From assembly GCA_963792915.1 (NCBI GenBank), contig CAWBYD010000008.1, positions 62,001 to 126,000 of the forward strand: a stretch of DNA of 64,000 bases, in the 5' to 3' direction. The notes under the pieces are model-generated. The model was not told where the DNA came from. It worked only from the letters and a program-made list of their open reading frames with translations, and did not search any database. The position numbers were made by a program, and so were the translations under genes. Shown piece after piece: positions 8,707-22,500 of the stretch. Every line of letters begins with the position of its first letter. Position 1 is the stretch's first letter. The DNA is from Solirubrobacter sp963792915 (lineage in GTDB: Bacteria; Actinomycetota; Thermoleophilia; Solirubrobacterales; Solirubrobacteraceae).

Positions 8707-11700
8707 TTACGGATTCGTGGTCGACAGCGTGAACGTCAGCGTCTTGGTGTAGCTGCCGGTGCGCAACGCATCGTTGGCACCGATCGACTGCCTGAGGCTG
8801 ATCGTTTCGCCGTCATTGCTCACCGGTGCCGAGTACGTGAGCAACGTGACGGGTCCCGCTCCGAGCGAGGCGAACGCCGCGCCACCCGCCGCGAGTTGCA
8901 GCGCGGACGGCAGCGCGAAGCTCCCGTTGACCAGATGCCCGGGCGCGATGGCACCGGGGTCGGCCACCGACAGCGCCGCATCCCCCGCCGTCGAAGTGAC
9001 CGTCGCCGCGATGCTGGCGCGATAGTCGGCGGCCGTGCCCGGCACGAACATGCCGAAACTCGCCGGCTGGCCGAGGGTGAGCGCCAGGGTCGCCGGCACC
9101 TGCCCGCCGACGTCGCCCGGAACATCCGTATGCGCGATGAACGCGAGGCGCTGCCAGCGGGCGACGTCGGCCGACGACAGCGCGGTCGTGAAGATCGCCG
9201 AGCGGTCGAACTCCGCGTTGACGGCTTGCGTGCCGGACTGATCGGCGCCGAGTCGCAGCGTCGCGCCGTCGGCACAGCCGTTGATGCCGGGAACGCTGAT
9301 CGTGGCGCCGCCGACGCGGCTGCCGTTGACATAGACGTTGAGCGTCCCGTCCTTGGCGATCGTGACGACGAGGTCGATCCACGTGCCGGTCGGGATCGCG
9401 GCGTTCACCGTCAGGCTCTGGCCGGCCGTGATGACGCGCAGCGTCCCGCTCGGGGTCAGATCGACGAGAATGCCGTCGTTGTCGCCACCCGAGGCCGTCT
9501 TCCAGTCCCAGATCCGGCGGTAGCCGGCACCGGCGGTGATATTGACCTCGCTGGCCAGCGTCATCTCGCGCAGATAGCCCAGCTTGGTGTGCCCGGCGGT
9601 GAGATAGTTACCGCCGCTGATCGCGGCGGCGCTGCCCGTCGGACCGTCGCTCGCGTAGGCCGGGGAGCTGCCGAACGTCCCGGTGCGGCCGTAGTTCGAC
9701 CAGTCCTTCACCGTGTCACCGCTTGTCGGATCCCACGCGACCAGCGTTGGACCGGCGGGCACGTCGCACGGGGGCGGCGGCTGGTAGCCCGGGACGTCGA
9801 GGCCGATCTGGACGGCGGCGCCCTGCAGGTGACGCGCCGCGGCGGCGGGCGTACCGGACAGCGGGGTGACGGTCTCGCTCGTGAGCGGTGCCGACGGCTG
9901 CTGGATGACGTAGGACCTCCCGGCCTGCGCATGAATGGTGAACGTGTCCGCCTGAGTCGTCGGCACCACGACCGTCTGACCGCCGGCGCCATCGACGACC
10001 TGGACGTCCTTGCCGGGCCACGGGTTGCGCACCTGGATGTCGTGATCGGCTCCCGACTCCACCACCGCCGTGGTGATCGCGCCGTCCTGCACCTGGACGT
10101 GGACGATCGACTGGTGCTGGAGGAACAGCGTGCCCTCGGCGCTCCAGCCGGGCGGCACCGCCGGAGCGATCCGCAGGAGCCCGTCATAGTCGGTCGCGAG
10201 CGCTTCGTTGATCGCCAGCGTGCTGGTACCGGAGTGCTCGTCGTACGGCTCGGTCAGACTGCGGGGGTTCCACGCCGCCAGGCCGTTCGGGTACACCTGG
10301 AAGCTCTGGGTCGAGGCCTTCAGGCCCGCTGCGACCTCGCTGCCGAGGTCGAGGCGTGCCGCGTCCACGGGGTCGTAGGTCCATGAGTTGGAGTTCTTGA
10401 ACTGCCGGGACGCATACGTCGTCCTTGCCAGGTTGAAGAGCGGGCTGGTGTCGCCGATGAGGTTGTACGGCCAGACCGGCTCCAGATCCAGGTTCTCGAC
10501 GTTGTGGTAGCCCGCGCCGGCGTCCGAGGAGAAGCCCAGTACCGTGTTGCCGTCGCCGTCGTCCGCGGCCGTCTTGAGTATCCGGTGCGTCGCCTTGTCG
10601 GTACGCGGGTAGTCCGGGATCTTCGGAATGGCCGTCTGCAACTGGGTGACGAGCTCCGGGTCGATGCCGAGTGTCTGTGCGGCTTGGACGGCGATCGGGA
10701 ACAGCATCTTCATCGCGGAGATGTCGGTGATCGGGTCGTGCACCCCCCATTGCGACTCGTGCGCGTTGGACGGATAGGTGTGCAGCTGGCCGTCGGCACC
10801 CTCCTTGGCGTAGTAGAGGAGGAACTTCGCCGGCTCGCTGATCAGCGGGTAGTACTGCTGCAGGAAGGCCCGGTCGTCGGTGTCCTGATACTGGCGCCAG
10901 ACCCAGCTCGCCAGCTCCGACCCGCTGGTCAGCGTGAGCTTGTTGAAGCTCGTGCCCGCCGTGCTGTCGCACGAGTTGTTGCCGTTGGCACCGTCGATGT
11001 ACCAGCCGGTGCCGTCGAAGCGCATCGTCTCCGGCAGGCAGATCCCGGTGCTGAGCGGCCACATCATCCGCGTCCATGCCTGCAGGCTTGGAACGTCGTT
11101 GCCGTACATCGTGAAGAACGGCGCGTTGAGCTCGGTGGCGCCGCTCGAGATGTTCGCCGCGATCTGCATCCGGATGTTCCAGAACCAGTAGTCGCCCCCG
11201 CCCCACTGCTGGCTGTCGCGCGTGAAGTTGAAGAGGTCGTTCACGCCGGCCTGCGATGACGGGTACTGACCGCGCTCCGAGGCGGCCGCTGTGTACAGGT
11301 ACACCGTGCGGATGTTCTCCATGTAGTCCGCGACGCCGTCGCTCGAGCTGAGCTTCACCAGGCCGACGCGACCCCAGTAGCCGTGCCACCAGTTCAGATG
11401 CGCGGCGGCCAGCGTGTCCGCCGCCGCGATCGCGTCGTCGCCCAGGAGGCTCGCGGCGGTCGCCGTCGCGTCACCCCCGGTCCAGTGCGGCACAGCCGAC
11501 CACGATGCGGAACGAACCGTCGGCGTTCGGGGTGAAGCTCACCCGGATCGTGTTTGCATCGGGGGTCGAGGCCGTCACGTCGCGAGCTCCGGCGGTCAGC
11601 GCGGCCAGCGATCCGAAGGTCTTGCCCGACCCGCCCCCATAGCTGCGGTTGCCGCCCGTGTAGCTGGCGTCGTCGACCCACGTCTCGGCCAGCGTGCCGA

Positions 11701-12232
11701 TCGGTCCGCTGCTCGCCGCGGTCGGATGGCGGCTCGACTGCAGGTTGATCGAGGCGGTCTGGCTCGAGGCCGGGTCCGCTCCGGTCACGTCGACGACGAG
11801 CTCGTCCTTGTCCGCCCGCACGTAGGTGGTCGCCGTCATGCCGCCGCCCGACTGTCGATACGTCGCGTCGTAGAGGTCGACGTTCGCGTGATAGTCCGAC
11901 GCCGATGTCATGGCGGCCAGGCCGGGGATCACCAGCTGGCCCGCACTGCGGTGGTCAGGCAGCGTGTCGTCGCGGTTGAGCTGAGCGGTGAACCCGCTCG
12001 CCGCCCAGGCCGCCACTCCGAAGACACCGTTGCCCAGGTCCATCGATTGACGCGCCAGCGATGGCGGCTGGCCCAGCGCGATGTTCGATCGGCGCACCAG
12101 ATTCGCCGTATCGACCTTGAACGTCCCGCCGCTCCAGGCCGTCGTAGGGCTCGCCGCGCGAGCGGCCGGCGCCGCCGCCGCGAGCAACGCGCATGCCAAC
12201 CCAGCCGCCAACCGCGACACCGATCGCTCCAT
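8707..12232 (-). CDS. Secreted DUF5703/GH95-like glycosidase, split by one frameshift
   Basis: Two adjacent leftward frames form one protein of about 1175 aa. The 5' frame (12232 to about 11471) gives a signal peptide (ATG 12232, preceded by GGGAGGAG) and a DUF5703-type N-terminal beta domain. The 3' frame (from about 11490) gives an (alpha/alpha)6 catalytic barrel with WWHGYWGR and GGGDYWFWN. A LamG domain follows near the C terminus, then the module shared with the GH51 and GH67 proteins. The frames join in a run of five G (five C on the + strand, 11474-11478). Removing one G gives a continuous ...ALDRGDATATAASLL... chain, so an extra base in the read or a recent mutation is likely. The substrate is unknown; GH95-like barrels often act on alpha-linked sugars. 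Its place in a xylan locus suggests a side-chain-removing role. Confidence 0.8.
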
Positions 12233-12482
12233 GTCTGGACTCCTCCCGCATCTTGGCCTCCGCCCGGCTGGAACTATTGCTCCGCGCTGCCCCGAAGTCA
12301 ACAAAGTGATTGGATGTTTGAATCGCCCCGCGGCACGGCCATCCCATTCCCTCGAGCTTCTTGGTTCGATAGATTGGATGACTGCGTGATGAGCAGGTGT
12401 CGAGCGGATGAGACATCGCCTGGACGAATCCCGGCCCGAGCCGGAGGGTTGCGCGGCCGCAGGATCGATGCGAGAATGCCGA

Positions 12483-12512
12483 TCGCGTCGTCGATGCGCA
12501 TCGACGACGCGA
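12483..12512. promoter_or_regulatory. 30-bp perfect palindrome, probable LacI autoregulatory operator
   Basis: Bases 12483-12497 are the exact reverse complement of 12498-12512. The core is TCGATGCGCATCGA with the central CpG typical of LacI-family operators. It lies 25 bp upstream of the LacI-family start and just before its GGAGGAG ribosome-binding site. The stretch 12233-12482 between the divergent genes is otherwise non-coding; it holds two copies of ATTGGATG (12309-12316 and 12373-12380). Confidence 0.7.
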
Positions 12513-12536
12513 GTCCGAAGCTGTCGGAGGAGAGCA

Positions 12537-13580
12537 GTGCCGGCGAGATTCACCAGCAAGGACGTCGCTCGTCTGGCGGGCGTCTCCCAGAGCACGGTCT
12601 CGTATGTCATGAGCGGCAAGCGGCCGATCTCGGAGGCCACGCGCCGGAAGGTGCTCGACGCCATCGAGGGCCTGACGTACGAGCCGAACGCCGGCGCGCG
12701 CGCCCTGGCCAGTCGGCGTACGAGCGTGATCGGCCTCGTCGTGCCCTTCCACCGCGGCTCGGACGCCGCGGGCCTGCTGCCGTTCATCGAGACGATTGCG
12801 AGCTCGGCCCGGTCTCGCGATCACGAGGTGTTGCTCGTCACGGCCGACGAAGGGTCAGCGGGCCTGCGGCGGCTGGCCGGCCGCGCGCTTTGCGATGCGA
12901 TCGTGATGATGGATATCGAGGCGCACGACGAGCGCGTGCCCGTGGCCGCGTCGCTGCGGGTGCCGGTCGTCCTCGTGGGCGTCCCGGAGAACCCCCAGGG
13001 CCTGCGCTGCGTCGATCTCGACTTTCGCCTGGCGGGCGAGCTGGCGGTCGACGAGCTCGCGCGTACCGGCCATGACCGCCTGATCTGCCTCGGCTACCCG
13101 GCCGAGGTCATGGGCCGCGATCTCAACTACGTGCGGCGGTTCATGGACGCCGTGCAGGAGCGGGCCGACCACCACCGGCTTCCGTACGAGGTCATCGCGC
13201 CGGTCGAGGCCGGTCGCGCGGGCGCGGCGGTGGCCGTCGACCGGGTGCTGGAGTCGCACGGCCGCGGTCGGCTCGGCGTGATCGTGCCGGCGTCCATGGT
13301 CGTCGAGCCGGTGCTGCACGGACTGCACGCGCGTGGCATCGCCCCGGGCCGCGACATCTCGGTGATCGGCGTGTGCACGGACGCGGCGGCGCAGGACACC
13401 GAGCCCCCGGTCAGCAATGTCTCGCTCGAGCCCCGCGACGTCTCGCGGCGCGCCATGACGGCGCTGTTCTGGCTGCTCGAGACGACCGTGGCGAGCCCTC
13501 CGCCGATGATCGACCTCGTCGTGCCGCGGCTGACGCGGCGAGACACCGTGATGCCCGCAGAGCCCAACGTCGGGCGCTGA
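12537..13580 (+). CDS. LacI-family transcriptional regulator
   Basis: 347 aa. The N-terminal helix-turn-helix reads TSKDVARLAGVSQSTVSYVMSG, broken here after 20 residues of signature at about 6-27, and is followed by the hinge and a periplasmic-binding-protein-like sugar sensor (about 62-340). The GTG start is chosen for the GGAGGAG just upstream and because the helix-turn-helix begins at once. A perfect palindrome precedes it, and its core recurs before the downstream ABC transporter genes, so it probably represses itself and the importer until an imported oligosaccharide binds. Confidence 0.9.
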   Translation: MPARFTSKDVARLAGVSQSTVSYVMSGKRPISEATRRKVLDAIEGLTYEPNAGARALASRRTSVIGLVVPFHRGSDAAGLLPFIETIASSARSRDHEVLLVTADEGSAGLRRLAGRALCDAIVMMDIEAHDERVPVAASLRVPVVLVGVPENPQGLRCVDLDFRLAGELAVDELARTGHDRLICLGYPAEVMGRDLNYVRRFMDAVQERADHHRLPYEVIAPVEAGRAGAAVAVDRVLESHGRGRLGVIVPASMVVEPVLHGLHARGIAPGRDISVIGVCTDAAAQDTEPPVSNVSLEPRDVSRRAMTALFWLLETTVASPPPMIDLVVPRLTRRDTVMPAEPNVGR

Positions 13581-16500
13581 ATCGTGCTTGCCCAGGCGAA
13601 TCGGCGCCCGTCCAGCAGCGTGATCGATACGCATCGACGATCTGGTCACGAACTCGACGCCGCGCGCTCGTGACGGCGTCAACCAGGAGGAGATCCACAT
13701 GAGGCCACGTCATTCATGGAGCCGCTCCAGCAGGCTGGCGACAGCGGCGGCAGTTCTCGCTCTCCCTTGTGGACTGGCCGCTTGCGGCGGCGGCAACAGC
13801 GGCGGCGGTTCGTCGTCGGGCTCGGTCAAGACGCTGCGGGTGCTGGACTACTACAACAACGAGCCGGACAACACGAACTACGCCAACATCCTCAAGGCCT
13901 GTGGCAAGGCCAACGGCGTGACGATCCAGCGCGAGGCGGTTCCGGGTGACACGCTGATCCAGAAGGTGCTGCAGCAGAGCTCGTCCAAGACGCTGCCGGA
14001 CGTGCTGATGCTCGACAACCCGGACCTGCAGCAGATCGCGGCGACCGGCGCGCTCGCGCCGCTCGACCAGTTCGGGCTGTCGGCCGCGGGCTACGTCAAG
14101 GGCGTCGTGGACGCCTCGACCTATCAGGGCAAACTCTACGGCCTGCAGCCCATCACCAACACGATCGGGCTCTTTTACAATAAGGACATCCTCGCCAAGG
14201 CGGGCGTGAAGCCGCCGACGACCTGGGATGAACTGACGACCGCGGCGAAGCAGCTCACCTCGGGCAAGCAGTACGGCATCGCCTTCTCGGCGCCGCCGAA
14301 CTACGAGGGCACGTGGCAGTTCCTCCCGTTCATGTGGTCCAACGGCGGCGACGAGAAGAACATCGCCACGCCGCAGACGGCCGCCGCACTGCAGCTGCTG
14401 GTCGACCTGGTCAAGGACGGCTCGGCGTCGAAGTCGGTGCTCAACTGGACGCAGGCCGATGTCAACGACCAGTTCAAGGCCGGCAACGCCGCGTTGATGA
14501 TCAACGGCCCGTGGCAGTTCCCGGTGCTCAACGAGGAGAAGTCACTGCACTACGGCGTCGTCCCGGTGCCCGCCCCGAAGCCGGGCGCCACCGTCGTGGC
14601 GCCGCTGGGCGGGGAGACGTGGACGGTGCCGCAGACCGGCGACAAGGCACGCCAGGCGAAGGCGGCCAAGATCGTCGCCTGCCTGAACTCCGACGCGAAT
14701 CAGATGCTGCTGGCCAAGGAGCGCCAGACGGTCCCGACCAAGGCCGCGCTGCAGTCGAAGTTCGTCGTGGAGCAGCCGTCGATGAAGACATTCAGCGAAC
14801 TGGTGGAGAATGCTCGCGCGCGCACCGGCGAGCTGGGCCCGGGGTGGCCGAAGGCGGCGACGAAGATCTACACGGCTGAGCAGGCCGCGCTGACCGGCCA
14901 GGCGGCGCCGGCCAAGGCCCTCGAGCAGGCGCAGAATGGCTAGCGGTCCTCCGTCGAGCAGCGTGGTGGGGGCGCTCTCCACTCCCACCACGCGCCGCCG
15001 CCGCCCGCGGACGCGGCGGCGCCAGCGCAGGGTCGAGTTGCTGTTCCTGCTCCCCGCGGTGGCGTACCTGCTGCTGTTCTTCGGCTATCCGATCGTCAAG
15101 AACGTCGTGATGGGCTTCGAGCACTACACGAACGCGACGTTCTTCACCGGCGTCGCGCCGTGGGTGGGGCTGGAGAACTACAGCACCGTCATCCACTCGG
15201 CCGTATTCAGCAAGGCGGCCGTCAACACGCTGCTGTTCACCGTCGGGTCGATCGCCGGGCAGTTCACGATCGGCCTGGCGATCGCCCTCTACTTCACGAA
15301 GAAGTTTCCGCTCAGCGGCGTGCTGCGTTCGCTGCTGCTGCTGCCCTGGCTGATCCCGCTGATCGTGTCCAGCGCCGTGTGGCGCTGGATTCTCGACCAG
15401 GACAACGGCGCGCTGAACCGGATCCTGTCCGCGCTGCACCTGGTGTCGGGCAACCGGGGTGGCTGACCAGCACCTCGCTGGCGCTGGTCGCCGTGATCAT
15501 GGTGAACATCTGGATCGGTATCCCGTTCAACACCACGATCCTGTACGGCGGGCTGCAGGACATCCCGGAGGAGCTCTACGAAGCGGCCGCGCTGGACGGC
15601 GCGACCGGCTGGAAGGCGTTTCGGTTCATCACCTGGCCGCTGCTGCGCCCCGTGGTGAACGTCGTCCTCGTGCTGGGAGTCGTCTACACACTGAAAGTGA
15701 TCGACATCATCCTCGGCCTCACCCGCGGCGGGCCGGCGAACGCGACGCAGACGATCGCCACCCAGTCCTACCACTTGTCGTTCGTGGAGTTCGACTTCGG
15801 TCAGGGCGCCGCGCTGGGCAACATCCTGATCGTCATCTCACTGATCTTCGCCGTGTTCTACGTGCGCGCCAGCCGGGTGAAGTCGGCATGAGCGCGCTCA
15901 CCAGCCGAGCCGCCGCGACGACGCAGCGGCGGCGCAGTTCACGTCACCGCCGGCGGGGCGGCGTCGGGCACACGATCATCGGCGTGGCCATCCTCGCCGT
16001 GCTGCTGTTTCCCGTCTACTGGATGCTCAACGTCTCGCTGCAGCGCAGCAGCGGCGCGGTCGCGACGCCGTGGTTGCCGAGCGACATCAGCCTCCACGGG
16101 TACTCGAAGGCGCTGCACGACCAGGGTGGTCACCTCCTGACCAGCCTCGAGATCGCGATCGGCAGCGTCATCTTCAGCCTCCTGATCGCCGCGCCGGCGG
16201 CGTATGCGCTCGCACACCTCCGCGTCCGCGGGGCCGGCGTCGTGCTGCTGGTGATCCTGATCAGCCAGATGGTGCCGAACATCGTCGTCGCGAATGCGCT
16301 GTACAGCGCGTATGCGAACCTCGGGCTGCTGAACTCGGTGCCCGGGCTCATCCTCGCCGACTCGGGCCTCGGGATCCCGTTCGCGATACTGATCCTGCGG
16401 GCGTTCATGCTCACGATCCCCCCGTCGCTGACGGAAGCCGCGCAGGTCGACGGGGCCGGACCGGTCCGAGTGTTCGTCTCGATCGTGCTCCCGCTGTGCC

Positions 16501-19500
16501 GCAACGCGATCATCACCGCCGCGCTGTTCTGCTTCCTGTTCGCGTGGGGCGACTTCCTGTTCGCCTTGACGCTGACCACGACGGAGAACGTACGCCCGGT
16601 GACGCTCGGTCTGTACACGTACATCGGTGCGTTCGTCGCCGACTGGAGCTCGGTGATGGCGACGGCCATGATGGCCTCCCTCCCCGCCGTCGTACTGCTG
16701 GTGATCGCCCAGAAGTACGTCGCCGCCGGCACGACCGCCGGCGCGGTCAAATAACCACGATTCCCGCCAGAGTTAGTTCGCGAAGGAGATTTCAGTGACC
16801 GCATTCACCCGCGCGGGTGACGCCCTGGAAGTTCGCCACCGCCACGAAATCCTCCGTGTCGAGCCGTGGGGGGCGGACAGCGTGCGCGTCCGCGCCGCCA
16901 ACCACTCGCTGCCACTCAGCGACGTCGGCGCGCTCCAGGAGCCGCCCCCCGGCGGGGGCGCGGCGCACGTCACGATCGGCAACGGCTCGGCCGGGCTCGT
17001 CAACGGCGAGCTCACCGTCGAGGTCACCGTCCCGGCGGCGAACGGCAAGCCGACGCCGCTCGTGCGCTTCACCCGGACGTCGACCGGCGAGGAGCTGCTG
17101 GCGGAGGAGCGCGAGCATTACTGGTGGCCGGGCGCGCGCGTGTACTACGGCAACCGCTCGGGGGCGGCGGAGATCCACCAGCAATTCCGCGCCTATGCGG
17201 GAGAGCGCCTCTACGGCATGGGCCAGCGCACGCATGGCCGGCTCAACCACAAGGGGCTCGCGCTGGACCTCGTGCAGCGCAACGGCGAGGTGTCGATCCC
17301 GTTCGTGCTGAGCAACCGCGGCTACGGGTTCCTGTGGAACAACCCGGCGGTCGGGCGCGTCGAGTTCGCCGACAACGTCACGCGCTGGACCGCCTCGCAG
17401 GCGCGCGGAATCGACTACTTCCTCACGGCGGGAGCGCCCGCACAGATCCTCGCGCGCTACGCCGACGCCACCGGCCACGCGCCGCGGCTGCCGGGATGGG
17501 CGAGCGGGTTCTGGCAGAGCAAGCTGCGCTACCGCACCCAGGAGGAGCTGCTCGAGGTCGCGCGCGAGCACAGGCGGCGGGGCCTTCCGCTGTCGGTGAT
17601 CGTCGCGGACTTCTTCCACTGGACGGCGATGGGCGACTACCGGTTCGATCCGGCCGAGTGGCCCGACCCGCCGGCCATGATCCGCGAGCTGGAGGAGATC
17701 GGCGTCCACCTGATGGTGTCGATCTGGCCGACGATCTCCCCGCTGTCCGAGAACTACCCGGCGCTGCGCGACGGAGGGATGCTCGTCGGCACCGACCAGG
17801 GCGTCGAGTTCCACGGCACGATCCGCGACAAGGGCATGGACGTGCCGATGCCGGTCGCCTTCTACGACCCCACGAACCCGCGCACGCGCGAGTTCATCTG
17901 GTCGGTGGCCAAGCGCAACTACCACGACCTCGGCGTGCACGTCTGGTGGCTGGACGCCTGCGAGCCCGAGATCGAGCCCGGCCACCACGGCAACCTCGTC
18001 TACCACGCCGGCCCCGGCGCCGAGGTGGCCGGCATCTACCCGCGCGAGAACGCCCGCATCTTCGCCGAGGGCATGGCGGCCGACGGCGCCGGGACCGTGC
18101 TGCTGTGCCGCTCCGCCTGGGCCGGTCAGCAGCGATACTCCGCCGCCGTCTGGTCGGGCGACATCCCCGCGACCTGGGAGTCGCTGCGTCAGCAGGTGCG
18201 GGCGGGGCTGAGCATCGGCGTCGCCGGCATCCCGTGGTGGACGACCGACATCGGCGGCTTCCACGGCGGGGACGCGCGCGACGACGACTACCGCGAACTG
18301 GTCGTCCGCTGGTTCCAGTACGGCGCGTTCTGCCCGCTCTTCCGTCTGCACGGCGACCGTGAGCCGCGCATCCCCACCGGCTGGGACATGACCGGTGGCC
18401 CGAACGAGGTGTGGAGCTTCGGCGACGAGGCCTACCGGATCATCAGGGAAGTCCTGCTGATGCGCGAGCGGCTGCGCCCGTACCTGCACGAGCAGCTCGA
18501 TCGAGCCTCCGCCGAGGGCCTGCCCGCGATGCGCCCGCTGTTCGTCGACTTCCCGGACGACGAGCAGGCCTGGACGGTGGAGGACGAGTTCCTGTTCGGG
18601 CCCGACGTGCTCGTCGCGCCGGTCATCGAGGCGGGGGCGCGCCGCCGCTTCGTGTACCTGCCGGAGGGCGCGAGCTGGACGCACGTCTGGAGCGGCAGGG
18701 TGCACGAGGGCGGCGGCGTGATCGACCAGGAGGTCCCACTGGACGAGATCCCGGTCTATCTGCGCGACGGGGCGCGCGTCCGCGTGGCCGCGTGATGACA
18801 CGCCGACCACGCGGAAGACTGCCCGCGAGGCGCGTCCCCGGCGTCCGCCGGGCGCTCAGCGCGGTTGGCGGTGCGTGTAGAGGTTGATGGCCCAGAGGTA
18901 GGAGGCGACGGCGATGCCGACCGACCGCGACGACGAGCACGATGGCGATGCCGGCCAGGGCCTGGATGAGGCTGGCCAGGACGTGGCCCGTGAGCACGGC
19001 GGAACGGGCGATCGCCATGGTGCGGAAGCGGTCGACGATGCCGCCGGTCATGTCCATGGCGACGACGATCGCCGTGCCCTGGACGGCGGCGGCGAGAGTC
19101 ATCAGCAGGACGCCGGGCGTGACGTAGTTGAGATAGCCCGAGCGGCCGGCATGGCCGCCGGAGAGCCCCGCTCCGAGCCCGTGGCTGAGCTGGCCGCCGA
19201 AGACGAAGACGAACAGCAGCAGGAAGATGATCGGCATGCCGACCAGCAGCAGCGTCATCGAGGGGTAGCGGAGCAGGCGCCGCAGCATCGTGCGCGGCGC
19301 GACATCCCACGCGTTTGGGAGGTCGACTGGGCGATCCCGGAGCCGGGCGGATCCCGCTGGGCCGCGTACCGGTGGCTACTTCGGACCGCCACAGAGCTCG
19401 GCGCCAGCGACGTCTCCGTCGTCGGCTCCACGTTCGACGTGCTCGGCCGACTCAACTTTTGGCCTGCGCATCGCCGGCGTCGAGGATCACCCAGCCGATG

Positions 19501-22500
19501 CTGAGCTGCCCACAGAACGCGGCGAACGCGCCAGTCGGGCGGCCGCTGCCAGCGATCGCGGCCTCACCGTCCCAGACCAGCTTCTCGGGCAGCGCGCCGA
19601 TCCGCGACAGACAGCGAGCGACACCCCACAAGATGTCCGGCGCCTCCTTGGAGAAGATCAGCGCGCCGGCGATCACGCGCGACCAGCACAGCTCCGCGGT
19701 CACCACATAGCCGCGGCGCAACTGTCCGTGGCCGACCGGAACCAGCGCCCTCGGCTCCCACAGATCGCACTGAAGCAACTCTGCGGGCCGGTAGATCGTG
19801 CGCTGGAAGGTCCGCTTGACCAGAAACCGCGGGCGAACCTCGCGCACGTAGTCGTCGAAGATCGTCTTGCCACCCTCATAACCAAGCTCGTCGGCCATCT
19901 CGCGCAGCCGCAGCGACGGGATCCCCGGATCCTCGCGCAACTGCTCGCAGACCCACTCCTTAAACGGATCGAGCTTCGACGCCGCCGCGACCGTGAATAC
20001 CTCGGCGGCGACTCGGCCGCCAACGCCCGCCGGCGGTACAACCCCGTCCGCTTACTGATCTCACGGATCGACGACCGCTCGACGCGGTGCATGCGCCTGA
20101 CCTCCGCCCACTGCTCCACGCCGACCACACCCTCCTCCTCGCCCGGTCGTTCAGATCAAGCGAGAGTCCAGACCCCGCCGGACGAACCGACCCCGCGCCA
20201 GGTGGGTCACTATTGGACCGGCGCAGGTGGACCACTACTCACCCGGCGCGCACACCCGGCGCCCGCGGGTTCGAGTCCCGTCGCTCACCCGTAAAGGCCC
20301 TGCAAGCTGCGATGTGCCGTGTGTGGGTGCATCGGCGCGGGGCAAGCGCCGCGGCCAGTAGATCTTTCCCGCGGGTGGTCACGAGGCCGCCCGAACGTCG
20401 GCGCAGAGCCAGATTTTGGCCGAGACCGCCGGGACCGCGACCCGGAGGTCGCACCGTCTAACGCAGGATCGTTGCGGCGGTCGCGAGCTTCATCACGAGC
20501 CGGTTGGAGTGCTCGGTGGGGTGGAAGCCGTGGTGGCGATAGAAGCGATGGGCGTGTTCGTCGATCGCGTCGACGGCGATGACGCGGCCGCCGGCGCGGT
20601 CGGCGGCTTCCACGATCCGCTCGAGCGCGTCGAGGAGCAACTGGGTGCCGAGTCCTTGGCCGTGGAGGGTCTGATCGAGCGCGAGTCGACCGATCAGGTA
20701 GCCGGGTACGTGGCTGTAGCCGGCGCTGAGCGATCGGCTGGGAAGCGCGATGCGCGCGACCTGCGTAGGCGCGATCGCGTGATAGGCCACGACGGTGCGT
20801 TCGTCGCGAGAGGTCCATACGGTCGTGCGCGAGATGCCGGCGCGATGCGCTCGGAGTGCATCGCGCTGGAGCCAGCGATCGAGCAGGTCGTTACCGGAGC
20901 CGAAATTGGAGACATCGTGGTCCTCAGCGAGCGGCTGAGAGACCCAGTCGTTCACCCGCGCGTGTATCGGCGGGGGCGCTGCGCGGCCTCGGCGAGCCTG
21001 GGGGCGTCGTCGGGCTCGTCGAGGGCGGCGATGAGCGCGTCGAACTGATCGGCCGGCATCAGGGTCAGGTCGCCGCGACCGAGTACCCGTCCGGCTTCTT
21101 CCGTGGCCGCCTCGAGAACGAACGCCGAGACGGATACGCGGCGCGCGGCGGCTGCCGCCGTGATCAGCGCCTCGCTCTCGGCGTCTGCCCGCATCTCGAT
21201 GCGCTTGGTTCGCGTGGCCACAGGAGCAATGTACGGTACTTGTACGGTGATTTCAACCGATGGTAGATCGAGGCGAGGCGTACCGCACGTGCGCCCGGTG
21301 GCGTCGATTCGCACCGCTCGCGAACTCGAGCGCTCGGTGCGCGTGGAGACCGACGCCGATCTCGAGGCGCCGCTTCCGGGCGGGCACCCTCGGCGAGACG
21401 GCTCAACTCCTCGGTGCGCTGCCCTGAGCTCGTCCAACATGGTTGCCGGCGAACCGCGCCGGTCCGCACGGCGCGGTTCGCCCCACCGACCGTCAGTCGT
21501 CCCCGCTGCGATGCCCGGAGCAGGCGAGGCCCGTGCCCTGTTCGTGGCACCAGAGCTCGTTATGCGGCTGGTAGGCGCTGCGCGCGCCGATGTACTCGTA
21601 GTTGCTGTTCAGACCGGCGTTGTGAGGCACAGGGCCGAGGGCGTCGAACGGGGCGACGGCGATCGGGGCCGGCGTACCGGTCGTCTGGCTCGTCACGGGA
21701 AGCGAAACATTTCCGGGCGCCTGGCCCTGCTCGACCCAGGCAACGAGCTGCGCCATGAACTGCGGGTTGGTGGCCGGGTCGCCCGTCGCGTAGGGACCAC
21801 ACGGGCAGTGATACAGGCCGGGGATCATGTAGAGCCGCGAGAACGACTGCGAGTGGGCGTAGCCGCCTGCCTGGCGCTCGACGGCGACGTAGTAGTCGAG
21901 CGTCGCCCACGGCGAGATCGCCTGGTCGGCCCAGCCGTGGTAGATGATCAGCTTCCCGCCGCGGGCCCGGAAGGCCGACAGGTCGGGATCGGTGGCGTTG
22001 TAGATGCCCCCGAGCCGCTCCAGCGCGGCGTACCCGGCGTCGTTGAACGTCCAGTCCGACAGGCGGAACGATGAGGGCGGGTTCGGGAGGAACGCCGCGA
22101 AGCGCAGGTAGCCGTCGGCGATCGACCACGCGGCGGTGTCGCGAGGGAACGCGGGGTCGCCGGGGGCGTCGACGAGCCAGCCCTGCCAGCTGATCTCCGA
22201 GCCGTACGGTTCGCCGCCGTCGAACAGTCCGCGGCCCCGCGGGTCGGTCGGTCCGCGGTACTCGCTGCGGACCATCGCGACCTGCGGGGGCGTCAGGCAG
22301 CCGGCCGCGTCGGTGCCGGTCGGGCAGCGCAAGGTGCCTGGATCGAACGTGCACGATCGCGGGTCCGGGATCACGCCGTTGGCGTTGGCACAGGCCTTCA
22401 TCACGGCGGCGTGCAGCGCCGGCAGCTTGGAGGCGTCGAGGATCTGGTTGCCCCGCGCGTCGATGTTCGAGCGGATCTGCCAGGGCAGGTACTCGCCCAC